The notes below the pieces were generated by a model. The model made no database searches. It saw only the letters and a list, made by a program, of their open reading frames with translations, and was not told where the DNA came from. Below, piece after piece: positions 17,875 through 28,151 of a DNA stretch of 64,000 nucleotides. Positions within the stretch are counted from its first letter, which is position 1. Every line of letters begins with the position of its first letter. The position numbers and the translations under genes are program-made. This DNA is from Thiolapillus brandeum (GTDB taxonomy: Bacteria; Pseudomonadota; Gammaproteobacteria; Chromatiales; Chromatiaceae), in contig NZ_AP012273.1 in the NCBI RefSeq assembly GCF_000828615.1, forward strand, positions 682,001-746,000. The letters are read 5' to 3'.

Positions 17875-18149
17875 AACCCGGCAACCAAATATATCGTCCT
17901 CAGCCGCCCTGTCTGCGCTGGTGGCAAGGCATCAACGCGCCGCTGTAGTCATTCTACAGCAAGTGTTGATAACGCAGTCCAGCAGCGCAGACAGGGCGGC
18001 CTTTCTATGTTTATCAATTGGTTAGGTGCTTCAAACAAGGCGCGTATCCGTGTTGCGGCTTTTGACAAGGGCTTGCCATTGCCTGCAAGCCGCGCCTTGA
18101 TACGCGCCTTGTTTGAAGCACTGAGGGCGACATATTTGGTCGCCGGGTT
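17875..18149. repeat. 275-bp nested inverted-repeat element
   Basis: The outer arms (17875-17903 and 18121-18149) are 29-bp inverted repeats with three mismatches. Inside, a perfect 18-bp inverted repeat (17903-17920 with 17983-18000) encloses a 7-bp hairpin (17942-17948 with 17954-17960), and next to it a perfect 23-bp inverted repeat (18026-18048 with 18099-18121) encloses another hairpin (18055-18061 with 18087-18093). The whole can fold into a branched cruciform or cloverleaf. No coding frame. It resembles a miniature inverted-repeat transposable element or a very structured RNA. Confidence 0.8.
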
Positions 18150-18234
18150 AATAGTAAACACCTGATTTGAAAGGAAAGATGTTTTTCCGTGTGAAATCCC
18201 GGGAAGGACAGGCTGGATCTGTGCGGGTTTTCAG

Positions 18235-19257
18235 TTACCTGTTTTGTGACACGGGCAACGTGGTCTTGCTTTGCGCCCCGGGAATTTCCCTGACCAGGCG
18301 GGGGAGTAGATAGCCGGGGAGTCTGGCCTGCATAAGAGTATAAAGGGCTGCCGCTTCCTGATCATCCACGGCAAAATGGGCAGCGCCCCGGACGAGATCC
18401 AGTTGGTGCAGGTAGTAAGGCAGGATGCCTGCCTCGAACAGTTCTTCGCTCAAGGCAATTTGAATGTGGGCGCGATCATTGATTCCCTTGAGCAATACGG
18501 CCTGGTTCAGCAAAGGGATACCGAGATGGCGCAAAGGTAACAAAGCCTGCGTCAATTCAGTACTGATCTCCCTCGGATGATTGATATGCAATACCAGGCT
18601 GGCAGACAGTCTGCAGTCTGCCAGGATGTCCAGCAACGTACTGTCCAGCCGATCAGGGAGCACTACCGGCAAGCGGCTGTGAATGCGCAGGCGTCGCAGA
18701 TGAGGAATATCCTGAAGATCCTCGATCAAAGTGTGCAGGCGCCCATTCGCCAGGCTCAGGGGATCGCCACCACTGAGTATGACTTCACTCACCGTTCTGT
18801 CCCTGTGAAGCTGCCCGACCAGGGACTGCCATTGGGAAGGGGTGACCTGGTTGTCGGCGTAAGGAAAATGCCGACGAAAGCAGTACCGGCAGTTGATGGC
18901 GCAGGCGCCCGTGGTGATCAGCAATACCCGCCCATGATATTTGTGCAGCATGCCGTATCCGGTGTGGGCTGACTGGTCGGAAAGCGGATCGGTGCTGAAA
19001 CCGGGGGTGTTTTCCATTTCCGCGCCCAGAGGCAAGACCTGGCGCAACAGAGGGTCGTCAATGTTGCCCTTTTCCATCAGGGACGCAAAAAAGTGTGTAA
19101 CGCGGATACTGAAATCATTGTCGGCAGCCGCCATCCCGGGTTCCTGACAAGCCTTGAGATCGAGAAAGCTCAGCAGGTCTTCCACGCAGTTGAAAGCTCC
19201 CGCCAGCTGCTGCTGCCAGTGATCGGTTTTCATGCTTGGGGCGGAAAGAGGTATCAT
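18235..19257 (-). CDS. epmB: EF-P beta-lysine synthase: lysine 2,3-aminomutase EpmB
   Basis: Radical-SAM, PLP-dependent enzyme that converts L-lysine to (R)-beta-lysine for EF-P modification. The radical-SAM cluster motif CAINCRYC is at residues 119-126 of the 340-aa product; the following RRHFPY and the glycine-rich [10 protein letters not shown] are typical of the aminomutase family. The ATG at 19257 gives the usual length of about 340; the frame continues 18 codons upstream without conservation. It is divergent from efp, only 66 nt away, which fixes the assignment to EpmB rather than catabolic KamA. Confidence 0.93.
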   Translation of the reverse strand: MIPLSAPSMKTDHWQQQLAGAFNCVEDLLSFLDLKACQEPGMAAADNDFSIRVTHFFASLMEKGNIDDPLLRQVLPLGAEMENTPGFSTDPLSDQSAHTGYGMLHKYHGRVLLITTGACAINCRYCFRRHFPYADNQVTPSQWQSLVGQLHRDRTVSEVILSGGDPLSLANGRLHTLIEDLQDIPHLRRLRIHSRLPVVLPDRLDSTLLDILADCRLSASLVLHINHPREISTELTQALLPLRHLGIPLLNQAVLLKGINDRAHIQIALSEELFEAGILPYYLHQLDLVRGAAHFAVDDQEAAALYTLMQARLPGYLLPRLVREIPGAQSKTTLPVSQNR

Positions 19258-19323
19258 AGACGTTTTTGCAATGGGGGCAGGGTCATTGGCCTGGTGGCTC
19301 CAGCGGTACATGGTGAGGAAAAC

Positions 19324-19893
19324 ATGGCAACCTATAGTACAAACGAATTTCGTGGCGGACTCAAGCTGCTTCTGGATGGTGATCCCTACGTAATCATAGA
19401 AAACGAATTCGTCAAACCCGGCAAGGGGCAGGCGTTCAACCGGGTCAAGCTGCGCAATCTCAAGACCGGAAGGGTACTGGAAAAGACCTTCAAGTCAGGG
19501 GAATCCGTGGAAGCTGCTGATGTCATGGATCGCGACCTGCAATATTTGTACAACGATGGCGAATACTGGTACTTCATGGACAACGACAGCTTCGAGCAGT
19601 ACCAGGTGGACGCCAATGCCATGGGAGACGCAGTGAAATGGATCAAGGATCAGGATCAATGCAACGTCACCCTGTGGAACGACCAGCCCATCCTGGTGGA
19701 GGCGCCCAACTTTGTGGTGCTGGAAATCACCGATACTGATCCGGGTCTCAAGGGTGATACATCCGGTGGTGGCGGCAAGCCTGCGACTCTGGAGACTGGC
19801 GCCGTGGTGCGTGTGCCCCTGTTCGTGCAGATTGGCGAGAAGATCAAGGTGGATACGCGCAAGGGTGAGTACATCAGCCGCGCCAAGGATTGA
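19324..19893 (+). CDS. efp: Translation elongation factor P
   Basis: 189-aa factor that enters the ribosomal E site and relieves stalling at polyproline. The KOW-like N-terminal domain carries the loop PGKGQA with Lys34 at the tip, the residue that receives beta-lysine. Two OB domains follow; the conserved [14 protein letters not shown] segment and the C-terminal YISR are present. Length is the usual 188-190. The frame is open far upstream, but the ATG at 19324 begins the conserved MATYSTNEF. Encoded between its two modification genes. Confidence 0.97.
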   Translation: MATYSTNEFRGGLKLLLDGDPYVIIENEFVKPGKGQAFNRVKLRNLKTGRVLEKTFKSGESVEAADVMDRDLQYLYNDGEYWYFMDNDSFEQYQVDANAMGDAVKWIKDQDQCNVTLWNDQPILVEAPNFVVLEITDTDPGLKGDTSGGGGKPATLETGAVVRVPLFVQIGEKIKVDTRKGEYISRAKD

Positions 19894-19898
19894 CAGCG

Positions 19899-20840
19899 GT
19901 GAAAGACAAGCTGCGGACCCGTGCGGACCTGTTGCGCCGGGTGCGCAGCTTTTTTGATGGTCGTGGTGTGCTGGAAGTCATCACCCCCGTGCTCAGCCGT
20001 GCTGCGGGTACGGATCCGGCCATAGAACCGCTGAAGACCCGCTATACCGGCCCCGGGCATCCCCAGGGGTTGGAGCTGTACCTGCAGACTTCTCCCGAGT
20101 TCCCCATGAAGCGTCTGCTGGCGGCGGGTAGTGGCCCGGTTTACCAGATTGCCCAGGTGTTTCGCGATGGCGAATACGGTCCGCGTCACAATCCTGAGTT
20201 TAGCCTTCTGGAATGGTATCGCCCCGGCTTTGATCATCATGCCCTCATGGGTGAGGTGGCAGAACTGGTGATCGAGGTTCTACAAATGGATCTGCCGATC
20301 GAGAAGATCGCTTATGTGGATCTTTTCCGTGAACATCTGGGCTGGCACCCTCTGGAAGCAGAGCTTTCAATGCTGGAGGCAAGGGCTCGGGAACTGGATC
20401 TGTTGGTGGAAGGGATCACTACCCGGGATCAATGGCTGGATTTGTTCATGAGCCTGGTTATCGAACCGCAGCTGGGAAATGAATGCCTGACTTTCATTTA
20501 CGACTATCCCGCCAGCCAGGCCTCGCTGGCGCGTATCAGTCCGGATGATTCAGCCCTGGCCAGCCGGTTTGAGCTGTACTACCGGGGAGTGGAATTGGCC
20601 AATGGTTTCCATGAACTGACAGATGCCCGGGAACAACGCCGGCGTTTTGAACAGGAGAATCTTCAGCGGCAACACCAGGGGCAGCGCCCGATGCCGGTTG
20701 ACGAATATTTTCTGGCTGCCCTGGAGGCAGGTCTTCCGGATTGTGCGGGGGTGGCCCTGGGCCTGGATCGGCTGCTTATGCTGAAGCTGAATGTTTCCTG
20801 TCTGGACGATGTCTTAAGCTTTTCTTTGAAAAACGCCTGA
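19899..20840 (+). CDS. epmA: EF-P--(R)-beta-lysine ligase EpmA
   Basis: Paralogue of the lysyl-tRNA synthetase catalytic domain that adenylates beta-lysine and attaches it to Lys34 of EF-P. Class II motifs are visible: motif 1 around VLEVITPVLSRAAGTDP, motif 2 as FRDGEYGPRHNPEFSLLEWY and motif 3 as GLDRLLML near the C-terminus. The tRNA anticodon-binding domain is missing, as in all EpmA. GTG at 19899 is preferred because AAGGA stands 9 nt before it; an in-frame TTG at 19890 overlaps the efp stop. 313 aa. The 3' end overlaps convergent psd by 65 bp. Confidence 0.94.
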   Translation: MKDKLRTRADLLRRVRSFFDGRGVLEVITPVLSRAAGTDPAIEPLKTRYTGPGHPQGLELYLQTSPEFPMKRLLAAGSGPVYQIAQVFRDGEYGPRHNPEFSLLEWYRPGFDHHALMGEVAELVIEVLQMDLPIEKIAYVDLFREHLGWHPLEAELSMLEARARELDLLVEGITTRDQWLDLFMSLVIEPQLGNECLTFIYDYPASQASLARISPDDSALASRFELYYRGVELANGFHELTDAREQRRRFEQENLQRQHQGQRPMPVDEYFLAALEAGLPDCAGVALGLDRLLMLKLNVSCLDDVLSFSLKNA

Positions 20841-21699
20841 CCCTGCCGATGCGCTGACCCATGCGCACACGTACTCCAGGGGCGAATGCCTTGTCCCATT
20901 CCACTGCATCTTTGGTGAACAGGGTTATGACGGTGGAACCCATATTGAAGCGTCCCATTTCCGCGCCTTTTTTCAGGGTGATTTGCTGCTTCCCCTCGTA
21001 TAGCCAGGTGGTTGGACTCTTGCCGGAGGCACGCACTTCACCGGCCCAGACCGTTTCCATGCTGCCCACGAATATGGCGCCCACCAGGATGACCAGCATG
21101 GGGCCTGCGATAGTATCGAAGCCACAGATCAGGCGCTCGTTGCGGGCATACAGGCCGGGAATGAGCTGGGCCGTGGCATCACTGACGCTGAACAATTCCC
21201 CGGGGACGAAGATCATGCCTTTGAGCTTGCCACTGAGGGGCATATGCACCCGGTGATAATCCCTGGGTGACAGATAAATGGTGGAATAGGCGCCATCTTC
21301 GAAGGTTTCCGCAAGATCCTTGTCTCCCCCCAGCAGGGCCAGAAGATCGAAGTCATGCCCTTTCGCCTGAATCAGTTTGCCCCGGGCAATGTAACCCGCC
21401 TGGCTGACCTTGCCGTCACAGGGGCTGGCTATGGTATCCGGCTGGTGGGCGATGGGTCTGGCATCGGCTTTCAGCGCACGGGTGAAAAAGGCATTGAATG
21501 TCGGATAGCTGGTGGGCCGGGGATTGACGGCATCGAACATGTCCACGGCATAACGGGAGACGGCTTCCCTGATGAGCATGTTTTTCAGGGGTTTCCATGT
21601 AGATCGGGTAAGCCGGTACATGCCCGCTGCCAGCAGGTGCTGGGGCAGTATCTTCAGCAGGGCGGTGTTGAGCTTGTCCTTGAATTGCGGTGGCTGCAT
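20776..21699 (-). CDS. psd: Phosphatidylserine decarboxylase
   Basis: Makes phosphatidylethanolamine at the inner membrane. The 307-aa proenzyme carries the self-cleavage site as NMGSTVITLF near residue 263, where the serine becomes the pyruvoyl cofactor (the usual LGST reads MGST here). Also visible: ASPCDGKVSQAG, YHRVHMPLSG with the catalytic histidine and FVPGELFSVS. The last 20 or so residues are a basic extension (RRFSKKSLRHRPDRKHSASA) that is encoded inside the overlap with convergent epmA and is longer than in E. coli. Confidence 0.95.
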   Translation of the reverse strand: MQPPQFKDKLNTALLKILPQHLLAAGMYRLTRSTWKPLKNMLIREAVSRYAVDMFDAVNPRPTSYPTFNAFFTRALKADARPIAHQPDTIASPCDGKVSQAGYIARGKLIQAKGHDFDLLALLGGDKDLAETFEDGAYSTIYLSPRDYHRVHMPLSGKLKGMIFVPGELFSVSDATAQLIPGLYARNERLICGFDTIAGPMLVILVGAIFVGSMETVWAGEVRASGKSPTTWLYEGKQQITLKKGAEMGRFNMGSTVITLFTKDAVEWDKAFAPGVRVRMGQRIGRVRRFSKKSLRHRPDRKHSASA

Positions 21700-21704
21700 G
21701 AGTC

Positions 21705-22316
21705 TCAGTTGAAAAATTGCTGGTCGTGGGCAATCACGGCCGGATCTGTCAGGCCGGTGAACAAGGCTACCAAAAAACCGTCGGGATTGATAAGCGCCAC
21801 CACACTCTTTTCCATATTGCAGGAAGAAGGCAGCGAATCGGACTCAGGCAGTCCCATTGGCCGGGTAAGCCTTTTCAGCATTTTTTCTTCCCCCCTGAGG
21901 GCCGTGAATGCGGGGTTGAAAAACTCAATGACCTGTTTCATATCAGGCGTGGACATGGAAGTGGTCTGCAGGAAAACCACCCGGGTCTGTTGTTGCAATT
22001 GCCTGTTTTGGGCCAGCCGGTTCCAGGCAAACACATACAGGCGCAACAGTTCCCTGCAGCCGCTATCTTCCAGATCACCGGCCATGAGGAAGTTCCAGTG
22101 GTGTCTGAAAGCCTTGGGGCCGAAGGGGGCGCCATTTTTGTCCTCGAGAGTGAAATCTTCAATGCTCTGTGGCTGGGGGAATATCCAGATCTGCAAATCT
22201 GTCATCAGAGGTCTGCCGTAACGGTTGCCCAGGTAATAGCTCAGGGCAAAGATCAGGGCGGCCATGACGGCGAGAAGCAGTTTGAGAGTGAGGCGCTGTG
22301 GACGTTTGGCAGGCAT
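21705..22316 (-). CDS. Sco-like thioredoxin-fold membrane protein lacking the copper cysteines
   Basis: 203 aa with an N-terminal TM (about residues 9-27) and a periplasmic domain. The pattern FTLEDKNGAPFGPKAF, then VVFLQTTSMSTPDMKQ and LINPDGFLVALFTG follows the SCO1/SenC fold. The CxxxC copper motif is absent: only single cysteines occur (SGCREL and SSCNME), so a copper-chaperone role is doubtful. It ends 5 nt before psd on the same strand, so the two are probably co-transcribed. The frame extends far upstream through the tRNA gene; ATG 22316, just before the TM, is taken as start. Confidence 0.7.
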   Translation of the reverse strand: MPAKRPQRLTLKLLLAVMAALIFALSYYLGNRYGRPLMTDLQIWIFPQPQSIEDFTLEDKNGAPFGPKAFRHHWNFLMAGDLEDSGCRELLRLYVFAWNRLAQNRQLQQQTRVVFLQTTSMSTPDMKQVIEFFNPAFTALRGEEKMLKRLTRPMGLPESDSLPSSCNMEKSVVALINPDGFLVALFTGLTDPAVIAHDQQFFN

Positions 22317-22349
22317 GGGAACCGCTTCAGTGTAAAAGGCCAGGAGGAT

Positions 22350-22384
22350 AAAAAAACCGCAGCCACCCAAGGCGGACTGCGGTT
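22350..22384 (-). terminator. Rho-independent terminator after tRNA-Leu
   Basis: On the minus strand, AACCGCAG pairs with CTGCGGTT (plus-strand arms 22355-22362 and 22377-22384), with further pairing of GCC and GGC inside, followed by a run of T residues (A-run at 22350-22356 on the plus strand). It lies just downstream of the tRNA gene. Confidence 0.85.
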
Positions 22385-22400
22385 GACGTACCTGAAATAT

Positions 22401-22487
22401 TGGTACCGAGGGCCGGACTCGAACCGGCAAGGCCGTGAAGCCGGTGGATTTTGAATCCACTGCGTTTACCAATTTCGCCACCCCGGC
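22401..22487 (-). tRNA. tRNA-Leu (CAA)
   Basis: 87-nt class II tRNA. The acceptor arm GCCGGGG pairs with CCTCGGT, including the G1-U72 pair typical of bacterial tRNA-Leu, followed by encoded ACCA. The anticodon arm is GTGGA, loop TTCAAAA, TCCAC, giving anticodon CAA (reads UUG). D-loop sequence AAATTGGTAAACG, a long variable arm and the T-loop GGTTCGAGTCC are present. A terminator follows it. Confidence 0.96.
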
Positions 22488-22562
22488 AGCAGGCTGGAAG
22501 TATAACCAACATTTTGCTCGTGGCAAGTAATCATTCGTGGCATAAGGTAGAATCCGGTTCCC

Positions 22563-23579
22563 ATGCAGACATCCGATTTCAGCTATGAACTGCCGGAGGA
22601 ACTGATTGCCCAGTATCCGGCCCGCAACCGCACGGACAGCCGCCTGCTGGTGCTGGACCCGTCCCGGGGTGTGCTGGACTCGGTGTTTGCCGGTTTTCCG
22701 GATCTGCTCCGGGAAGGGGATCTGCTGGTATTCAACGACACCCGGGTCATGGCGGCTCGCATGTATGGGCGCAAGGAAACCGGCGGGCGGGTGGAGCTGC
22801 TGCTCGAACGCCTGCTGGCAGAAGACAGGGCTCTGGCGCAGATACGCGCCAGCAAGGCACCCAAGGCGGGAACCCGGATCCGGGTGGGTGACCGCTGGCT
22901 CATCGTGGAAGGCCGTGAAGACGATATGTTTGTGCTGGCACTGGAAACCGGCCGGTTTACCCGGCTCATGGATGCTCATGGTCATATGCCGCTTCCTCCC
23001 TATATCCGGCGTGAGGACGAATCTTTCGACGAATCCCGCTACCAGACGGTTTACGCGCAACGTGAGGGATCGGTGGCGGCTCCTACAGCGGGCCTGCATT
23101 TCGACAAGGCGCTGCTGGATGCCCTGTCACGAAAAGGCGTGGACACGGCACGGGTGACTTTGCATGTGGGTGCGGGAACCTTTCAGCCTGTCAGGGTAAA
23201 AAATCTGGATGAGCATGTTATGCATGCCGAATGGGTGGAAGTGTCGGAACAGGTGTGCCGCAGGATCGAACAGACCCGGCAGCGGGGGGGGAGGGTGATT
23301 GCCGTGGGAACCACCAGCGTGCGCAGTCTGGAAACAGCCGCCGCTGACGGAATCTGCCGACCCTACAGGGGTGATACCCGCCTTTTCATAACCCCGGGAT
23401 ATTCGTTCAAAGTGGTGGACGCGCTACTCACCAACTTCCATCTGCCGGAATCCACCCTGTTGATGCTGGTATGCGCCTTTGCCGGGTACGAGCCGGTGAT
23501 GAGTGCCTATCGCCATGCCGTTGAAAAAGGTTACCGCTTTTTCAGCTATGGTGATGCCATGTTTTTGACCCGGGCATAA
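22563..23579 (+). CDS. queA: S-adenosylmethionine:tRNA ribosyltransferase-isomerase
   Basis: Transfers and rearranges the ribosyl group of SAM onto preQ1 in tRNA to give epoxyqueuosine. 338 aa, typical length. Conserved segments: [14 protein letters not shown] at the start, [46 protein letters not shown] and [17 protein letters not shown]. The ATG at 22563 matches the family start. Followed by tgt on the same strand, as in most gammaproteobacteria; the 251-nt gap contains a hairpin. Confidence 0.97.
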   Translation: MQTSDFSYELPEELIAQYPARNRTDSRLLVLDPSRGVLDSVFAGFPDLLREGDLLVFNDTRVMAARMYGRKETGGRVELLLERLLAEDRALAQIRASKAPKAGTRIRVGDRWLIVEGREDDMFVLALETGRFTRLMDAHGHMPLPPYIRREDESFDESRYQTVYAQREGSVAAPTAGLHFDKALLDALSRKGVDTARVTLHVGAGTFQPVRVKNLDEHVMHAEWVEVSEQVCRRIEQTRQRGGRVIAVGTTSVRSLETAAADGICRPYRGDTRLFITPGYSFKVVDALLTNFHLPESTLLMLVCAFAGYEPVMSAYRHAVEKGYRFFSYGDAMFLTRA

Positions 23580-23583
23580 AAAA

Positions 23584-23606
23584 GGCGCGGCAGGGGGTGC
23601 CGCGCC
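23584..23606. terminator. GC-rich hairpin after queA
   Basis: GGCGCGGCA (23584-23592) pairs with TGCCGCGCC (23598-23606), loop GGGGG. On the plus strand it is followed by AAAAG, not a T-run, whereas on the minus strand it is followed by five or more T residues. It may end or attenuate transcription, but its plus-strand efficiency is uncertain. Confidence 0.45.
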
Positions 23607-23767
23607 AAAAGTTCCACCAAAGGAGGATGGAGGAGTGTACTGAGTGTGTCAGCACGGAAGCATTGTCGGAGATAACCGCCAGGCACTCATTGATAATCCT
23701 CAATGATGAGGTGAATTAATATTGTGCTGATAGGTGAAATGCTCCTTAAGTATTTGTTAAGCAATGA

Positions 23768-25182
<1,415 letters not shown>

Positions 25183-25200
25183 TGCTGCTGTTTTGCGCTT

Positions 25201-25244
25201 GGGCTGTTGAAAAACACTGTTTTTCGGCAGCCTGGTCGCCGCGC
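25201..25244 (+). repeat. Fragment of the CTAG-bounded palindromic repeat
   Basis: The sequence GGCTGTTGAAAAACACTGTT continuing TTTCGGCAGCCTG matches the end of the repeats at 37862-38033 and 60619-60787 (one C/T difference in the hairpin loop region). Only about 44 nt are recognisable; the rest is absent. It forms a hairpin GGCTG ... CAGCC. Confidence 0.7.
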
Positions 25245-25284
25245 AGTCTCATTCTTGGGTACATGCGCCCATGGAGCATGAAGC

Positions 25285-27006
25285 ATGGCTGTCAGCAACA
25301 GCGAAATAGCGGCCGTTTTTGAACGTATTGCGGATCTGCTGGAAATCCAGGGGGACAATCCCTTTCGCATCCGGGCCTATCGCAATGCGGCCCGCACGGT
25401 ACAGGGGTTGTCGCGCTCTCTGGCGGATATGGTGGCAAAGGATGAGGCACTCGAGGAGCTGCCCACCATCGGCAAGGATCTGGCGGCCAAAATTCGCGAG
25501 ATCGTAAAAACGGGGTCTTTGCGCAAACTCTCCCAGCTGGAGAGCAGCGTATCCCCCGGCATGGTGAACCTGCTCAAGGTCCCCGGGCTGGGGCCCAAGC
25601 GCCTGCGCAAACTGCGTGATTACCTGAACGTCCATGACCTGGATACCCTGGAGAAAGCCGCCCGGCAGGGCCGGCTGCGCCAGGTGCCGGGATTCGGGGC
25701 AAAGACAGAAAAAAACATCCTGCGGGAATTGCAGGACTTACAGCTGCGCACCCGGCGTTTTCTCTGGGCCGAGGTGGAAGACCTGGCGGAACAGCTGGTG
25801 GCTTACCTGCGCCGCCAGCCCGGCGTGAAACAGGTGGAGATGGCGGGCAGTTACCGGCGCCGCCGGGAAACCGTAGGTGATCTGGATATCCTGGTCAGCG
25901 CCTCCAGGGGTTCGGGCATCATGGATGCCTTCATTGGTTTTGCAGCGGTGGAGCGGGTGATTTCCAGGGGAAGCACACGTTCCACGGTAGTGCTGCGCAC
26001 GGGGCTGCAGGTGGATCTGCGCGTCGTACCCCAGGTCAGCTTTGGTGCCGCCTGGCATTATTTCACTGGCAGCAAGGCGCATAATATCGCGGTGCGGGTC
26101 ATGGGAATACAGCGCGGCTGGAAGGTGAATGAGTACGGTATCTTCGACAAAGAAGGCCAGCGTATTGCAGGGCGTACCGAGAAAGAAATCTATTCCCTCA
26201 TGGGCATGGAATGGATTCCCCCGGAACTGCGGGAAAAGCGTGGCGAGCTGGAAGCGGCGGCCGAGGGGCGTCTGCCCCGCCTCATCGTCGAGGAGGATTT
26301 GCGGGGTGACCTGCATTGCCATACCACCCGCAGTGATGGCCAGGACAGCCTGGAAGCCATGGCCAGGGCGGCCCGGGACCTGGGACATGATTATCTGGCC
26401 ATTACCGAGCACAGCCAGCATTTGCGGGTGGCCGGCGGTCTGACTGCTGATGAGTTGCTGGCGCATTGTGATGCCATCGACGCCCTCAACGAAAGGATGA
26501 AAGGCATCCGCCTGCTCAAGGGGCTGGAAGTGGATATTCTTGAGGATGGCTCTCTGGACATGCCCGATCAGGTGCTGCAGCGACTGGATATCTGCCTGGG
26601 AGCCATTCATTCCGGTTTCAGTCTGGCTGCGGACCAGCAGACCGAGCGCGTGATCCGCGCCATGGACCATCCCGCTTTCAATGTTCTTGCGCACCCCACC
26701 GCCAGGCTCATGGGCAGGCGGGCCGCCTGTGCCCTGGACATGGAGCGCATCATGGATGCGGCCCTGGAGCGGGGCTGCTACCTGGAACTCAACGCCCAGC
26801 CCCGGCGCCTGGACCTCAATGACGTGTATTGCCGCATGGCAAAGGAGCGGGGTCTCAAGGTGGCCTTGTCAACGGATGCCCACAGCACCGGTCAGCTGTC
26901 CTATCAGCGCTACGGTGTGGCCCAGGCCAGACGTGGCTGGCTGGAAAAGAAGGATGTACTCAACACGGCAGATCTGAAGCATTTGCTCAGGGCCCTCAGA
27001 CGCTGA
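25285..27006 (+). CDS. polX: DNA polymerase X family protein with PHP domain
   Basis: 573 aa. N-terminal helix-hairpin-helix lyase-like region (about 1-90, with LPTIGKDLAAKIREI), a second HhH (LLKVPGLGPKRLRKL), then the nucleotidyltransferase palm with GDLDILV and the third aspartate in LQVDLRVV, and a C-terminal PHP phosphoesterase domain (about 335-573) with DLHCHTTRSDG, HLRVAGGL and STDAHSTGQL. All catalytic acidic residues are visible, so both gap-filling polymerase and 3'-5' exonuclease/AP endonuclease functions in base-excision repair are plausible. ATG at 25285 has GGAG before it. The 3' end overlaps the convergent HAD gene by 11 bp. Confidence 0.93.
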   Translation: MAVSNSEIAAVFERIADLLEIQGDNPFRIRAYRNAARTVQGLSRSLADMVAKDEALEELPTIGKDLAAKIREIVKTGSLRKLSQLESSVSPGMVNLLKVPGLGPKRLRKLRDYLNVHDLDTLEKAARQGRLRQVPGFGAKTEKNILRELQDLQLRTRRFLWAEVEDLAEQLVAYLRRQPGVKQVEMAGSYRRRRETVGDLDILVSASRGSGIMDAFIGFAAVERVISRGSTRSTVVLRTGLQVDLRVVPQVSFGAAWHYFTGSKAHNIAVRVMGIQRGWKVNEYGIFDKEGQRIAGRTEKEIYSLMGMEWIPPELREKRGELEAAAEGRLPRLIVEEDLRGDLHCHTTRSDGQDSLEAMARAARDLGHDYLAITEHSQHLRVAGGLTADELLAHCDAIDALNERMKGIRLLKGLEVDILEDGSLDMPDQVLQRLDICLGAIHSGFSLAADQQTERVIRAMDHPAFNVLAHPTARLMGRRAACALDMERIMDAALERGCYLELNAQPRRLDLNDVYCRMAKERGLKVALSTDAHSTGQLSYQRYGVAQARRGWLEKKDVLNTADLKHLLRALRR

Positions 27007-27613
27007 GCCTTTCCTGCAACGCCTCCTCGAACTGCCCGCGATTGCGAAACAGAATGCCTTGCAGGCCCGCCTGCCGGGCGCGTTGAACATTGCCGGGGGA
27101 ATCATCCACGAAGAGTACCTGTTGGGGAGGCAGATGCAGACTGTCAGCGGCCTTGAGGAATACTTCCGGGTTACGCTTTCCCATGCCCAGGTGATAGCTG
27201 TTGAGCACCAGGTCGAAGTGTTTGAAGAAATGATCACGTTCGTCCAGCTTCTCCAGCCAGTCCGTCTGGTCGCTGAGGATGCCCACCCGGTACCCCTTTT
27301 CTCTCAGCGTATCCACCAGGTTCAGCATCCATGGGCGTAAGCGGAAACGTTGCAGGATGTCCTGTTTCACCCGGTGGCGGTCTCCCCGGATGCCGGTCTT
27401 TTTCTGCAGCAGCTGCCAGAATTGTGTTTCACTACCGGTTCCCAGTACATAGCCGCTCTCATATACCGCATCCATGGCTTTTTCGAGCACATCCCGAGGG
27501 TCTTTGCCGTGGCGTCTGGCCCACTCGGACAGGCCATCGCGGAAACCTTCTTCGGCGAGTACCCCGCCGTAGTCGAAGAGTATGGCGCGGGGTTTGTCCG
27601 TGCTTTCTGTCAT
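26996..27613 (-). CDS. HAD-family hydrolase (YihX-like)
   Basis: 205 aa from ATG 27613 (MTESTDKP); an in-frame ATG at 27649 would overlap the divergent NUDIX gene by 19 bp. Motif I reads LFDYGGVLAEE, with glycine in place of the second aspartate, as in the YihX type (FDLGNVI); motif II GILSDQT, motif III GKRNPEVF and motif IV VLFVDDSPGNV are present. Predicted small-molecule phosphatase, cytoplasmic; substrate unknown. Confidence 0.85.
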   Translation of the reverse strand: MTESTDKPRAILFDYGGVLAEEGFRDGLSEWARRHGKDPRDVLEKAMDAVYESGYVLGTGSETQFWQLLQKKTGIRGDRHRVKQDILQRFRLRPWMLNLVDTLREKGYRVGILSDQTDWLEKLDERDHFFKHFDLVLNSYHLGMGKRNPEVFLKAADSLHLPPQQVLFVDDSPGNVQRARQAGLQGILFRNRGQFEEALQERLSV

Positions 27614-27630
27614 GGGAGTAAGATTGGGGG

Positions 27631-28083
27631 ATGCAAGAGCATTATTCAAGACCAGACAGGATCTTGTCGGCGGGGGTGGTCATCCTGCGTCGGGAAGGGG
27701 ATCGTTGCTGCTTTCTGTTACTGCGCGCCTGGAATTACTGGGATTTTCCCAAGGGGGAAGTGGAAGGCGGGGAAGCGCCTCTGGATGCAGCCATCCGGGA
27801 AGTGAAGGAAGAAACAGGTATTGGCGGCCTGAACTTTGCCTGGGGCGATGTTTTCATCGAAACCCCGCCCTATAGGAGCGGACGCCGGTGGAAAACAGCC
27901 CGTTACTACCTGGCGGCCACCGACGAGAAAAGCGTGAATTTGCCCGTTAGCGAAGCACTGGGCAGACCGGAGCATGATGAATACCGCTGGGTGCGCCCCG
28001 CCCAGGCGCGAATGTTACTGGGCAAGCGCCTGCAGCCGGTTCTCGACTGGGCGCTTGAACTGTCGCAATGCACAGAAAACTAG
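27631..28083 (+). CDS. NUDIX hydrolase
   Basis: 150 aa. A complete Nudix box GX5EX7REUXEEXGU lies at about residues 42-64 (begins KGEVEGGEAPLD, ends REVKEETGI). Preceded by ILSAGVVILRREGDR and WNYWDFPKG, as in MutT/Ap4A-hydrolase-like proteins. Substrate unknown; a diadenosine polyphosphate or other nucleoside diphosphate derivative is likely. Divergent from the HAD gene with 17 nt between start codons. Confidence 0.87.
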   Translation: MQEHYSRPDRILSAGVVILRREGDRCCFLLLRAWNYWDFPKGEVEGGEAPLDAAIREVKEETGIGGLNFAWGDVFIETPPYRSGRRWKTARYYLAATDEKSVNLPVSEALGRPEHDEYRWVRPAQARMLLGKRLQPVLDWALELSQCTEN

Positions 28084-28151
28084 CGGCACTTGATAAAGAT
28101 GCTGCCAGGCGCCATGTGTAGTAAATCAGTAATCTATAGAGGTTCTACAGT

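Noticed and set aside
18018-18030. Integron attC site suggested by GTTAGGT next to long stems
   Set aside because: The partner core site and the usual attC asymmetry are not found, and there is no integrase or cassette nearby.
22317-23099. N-terminal extension of the Sco-like frame through the tRNA and queA
   Set aside because: It would translate antisense queA and a tRNA gene; the protein pattern begins at 22316.
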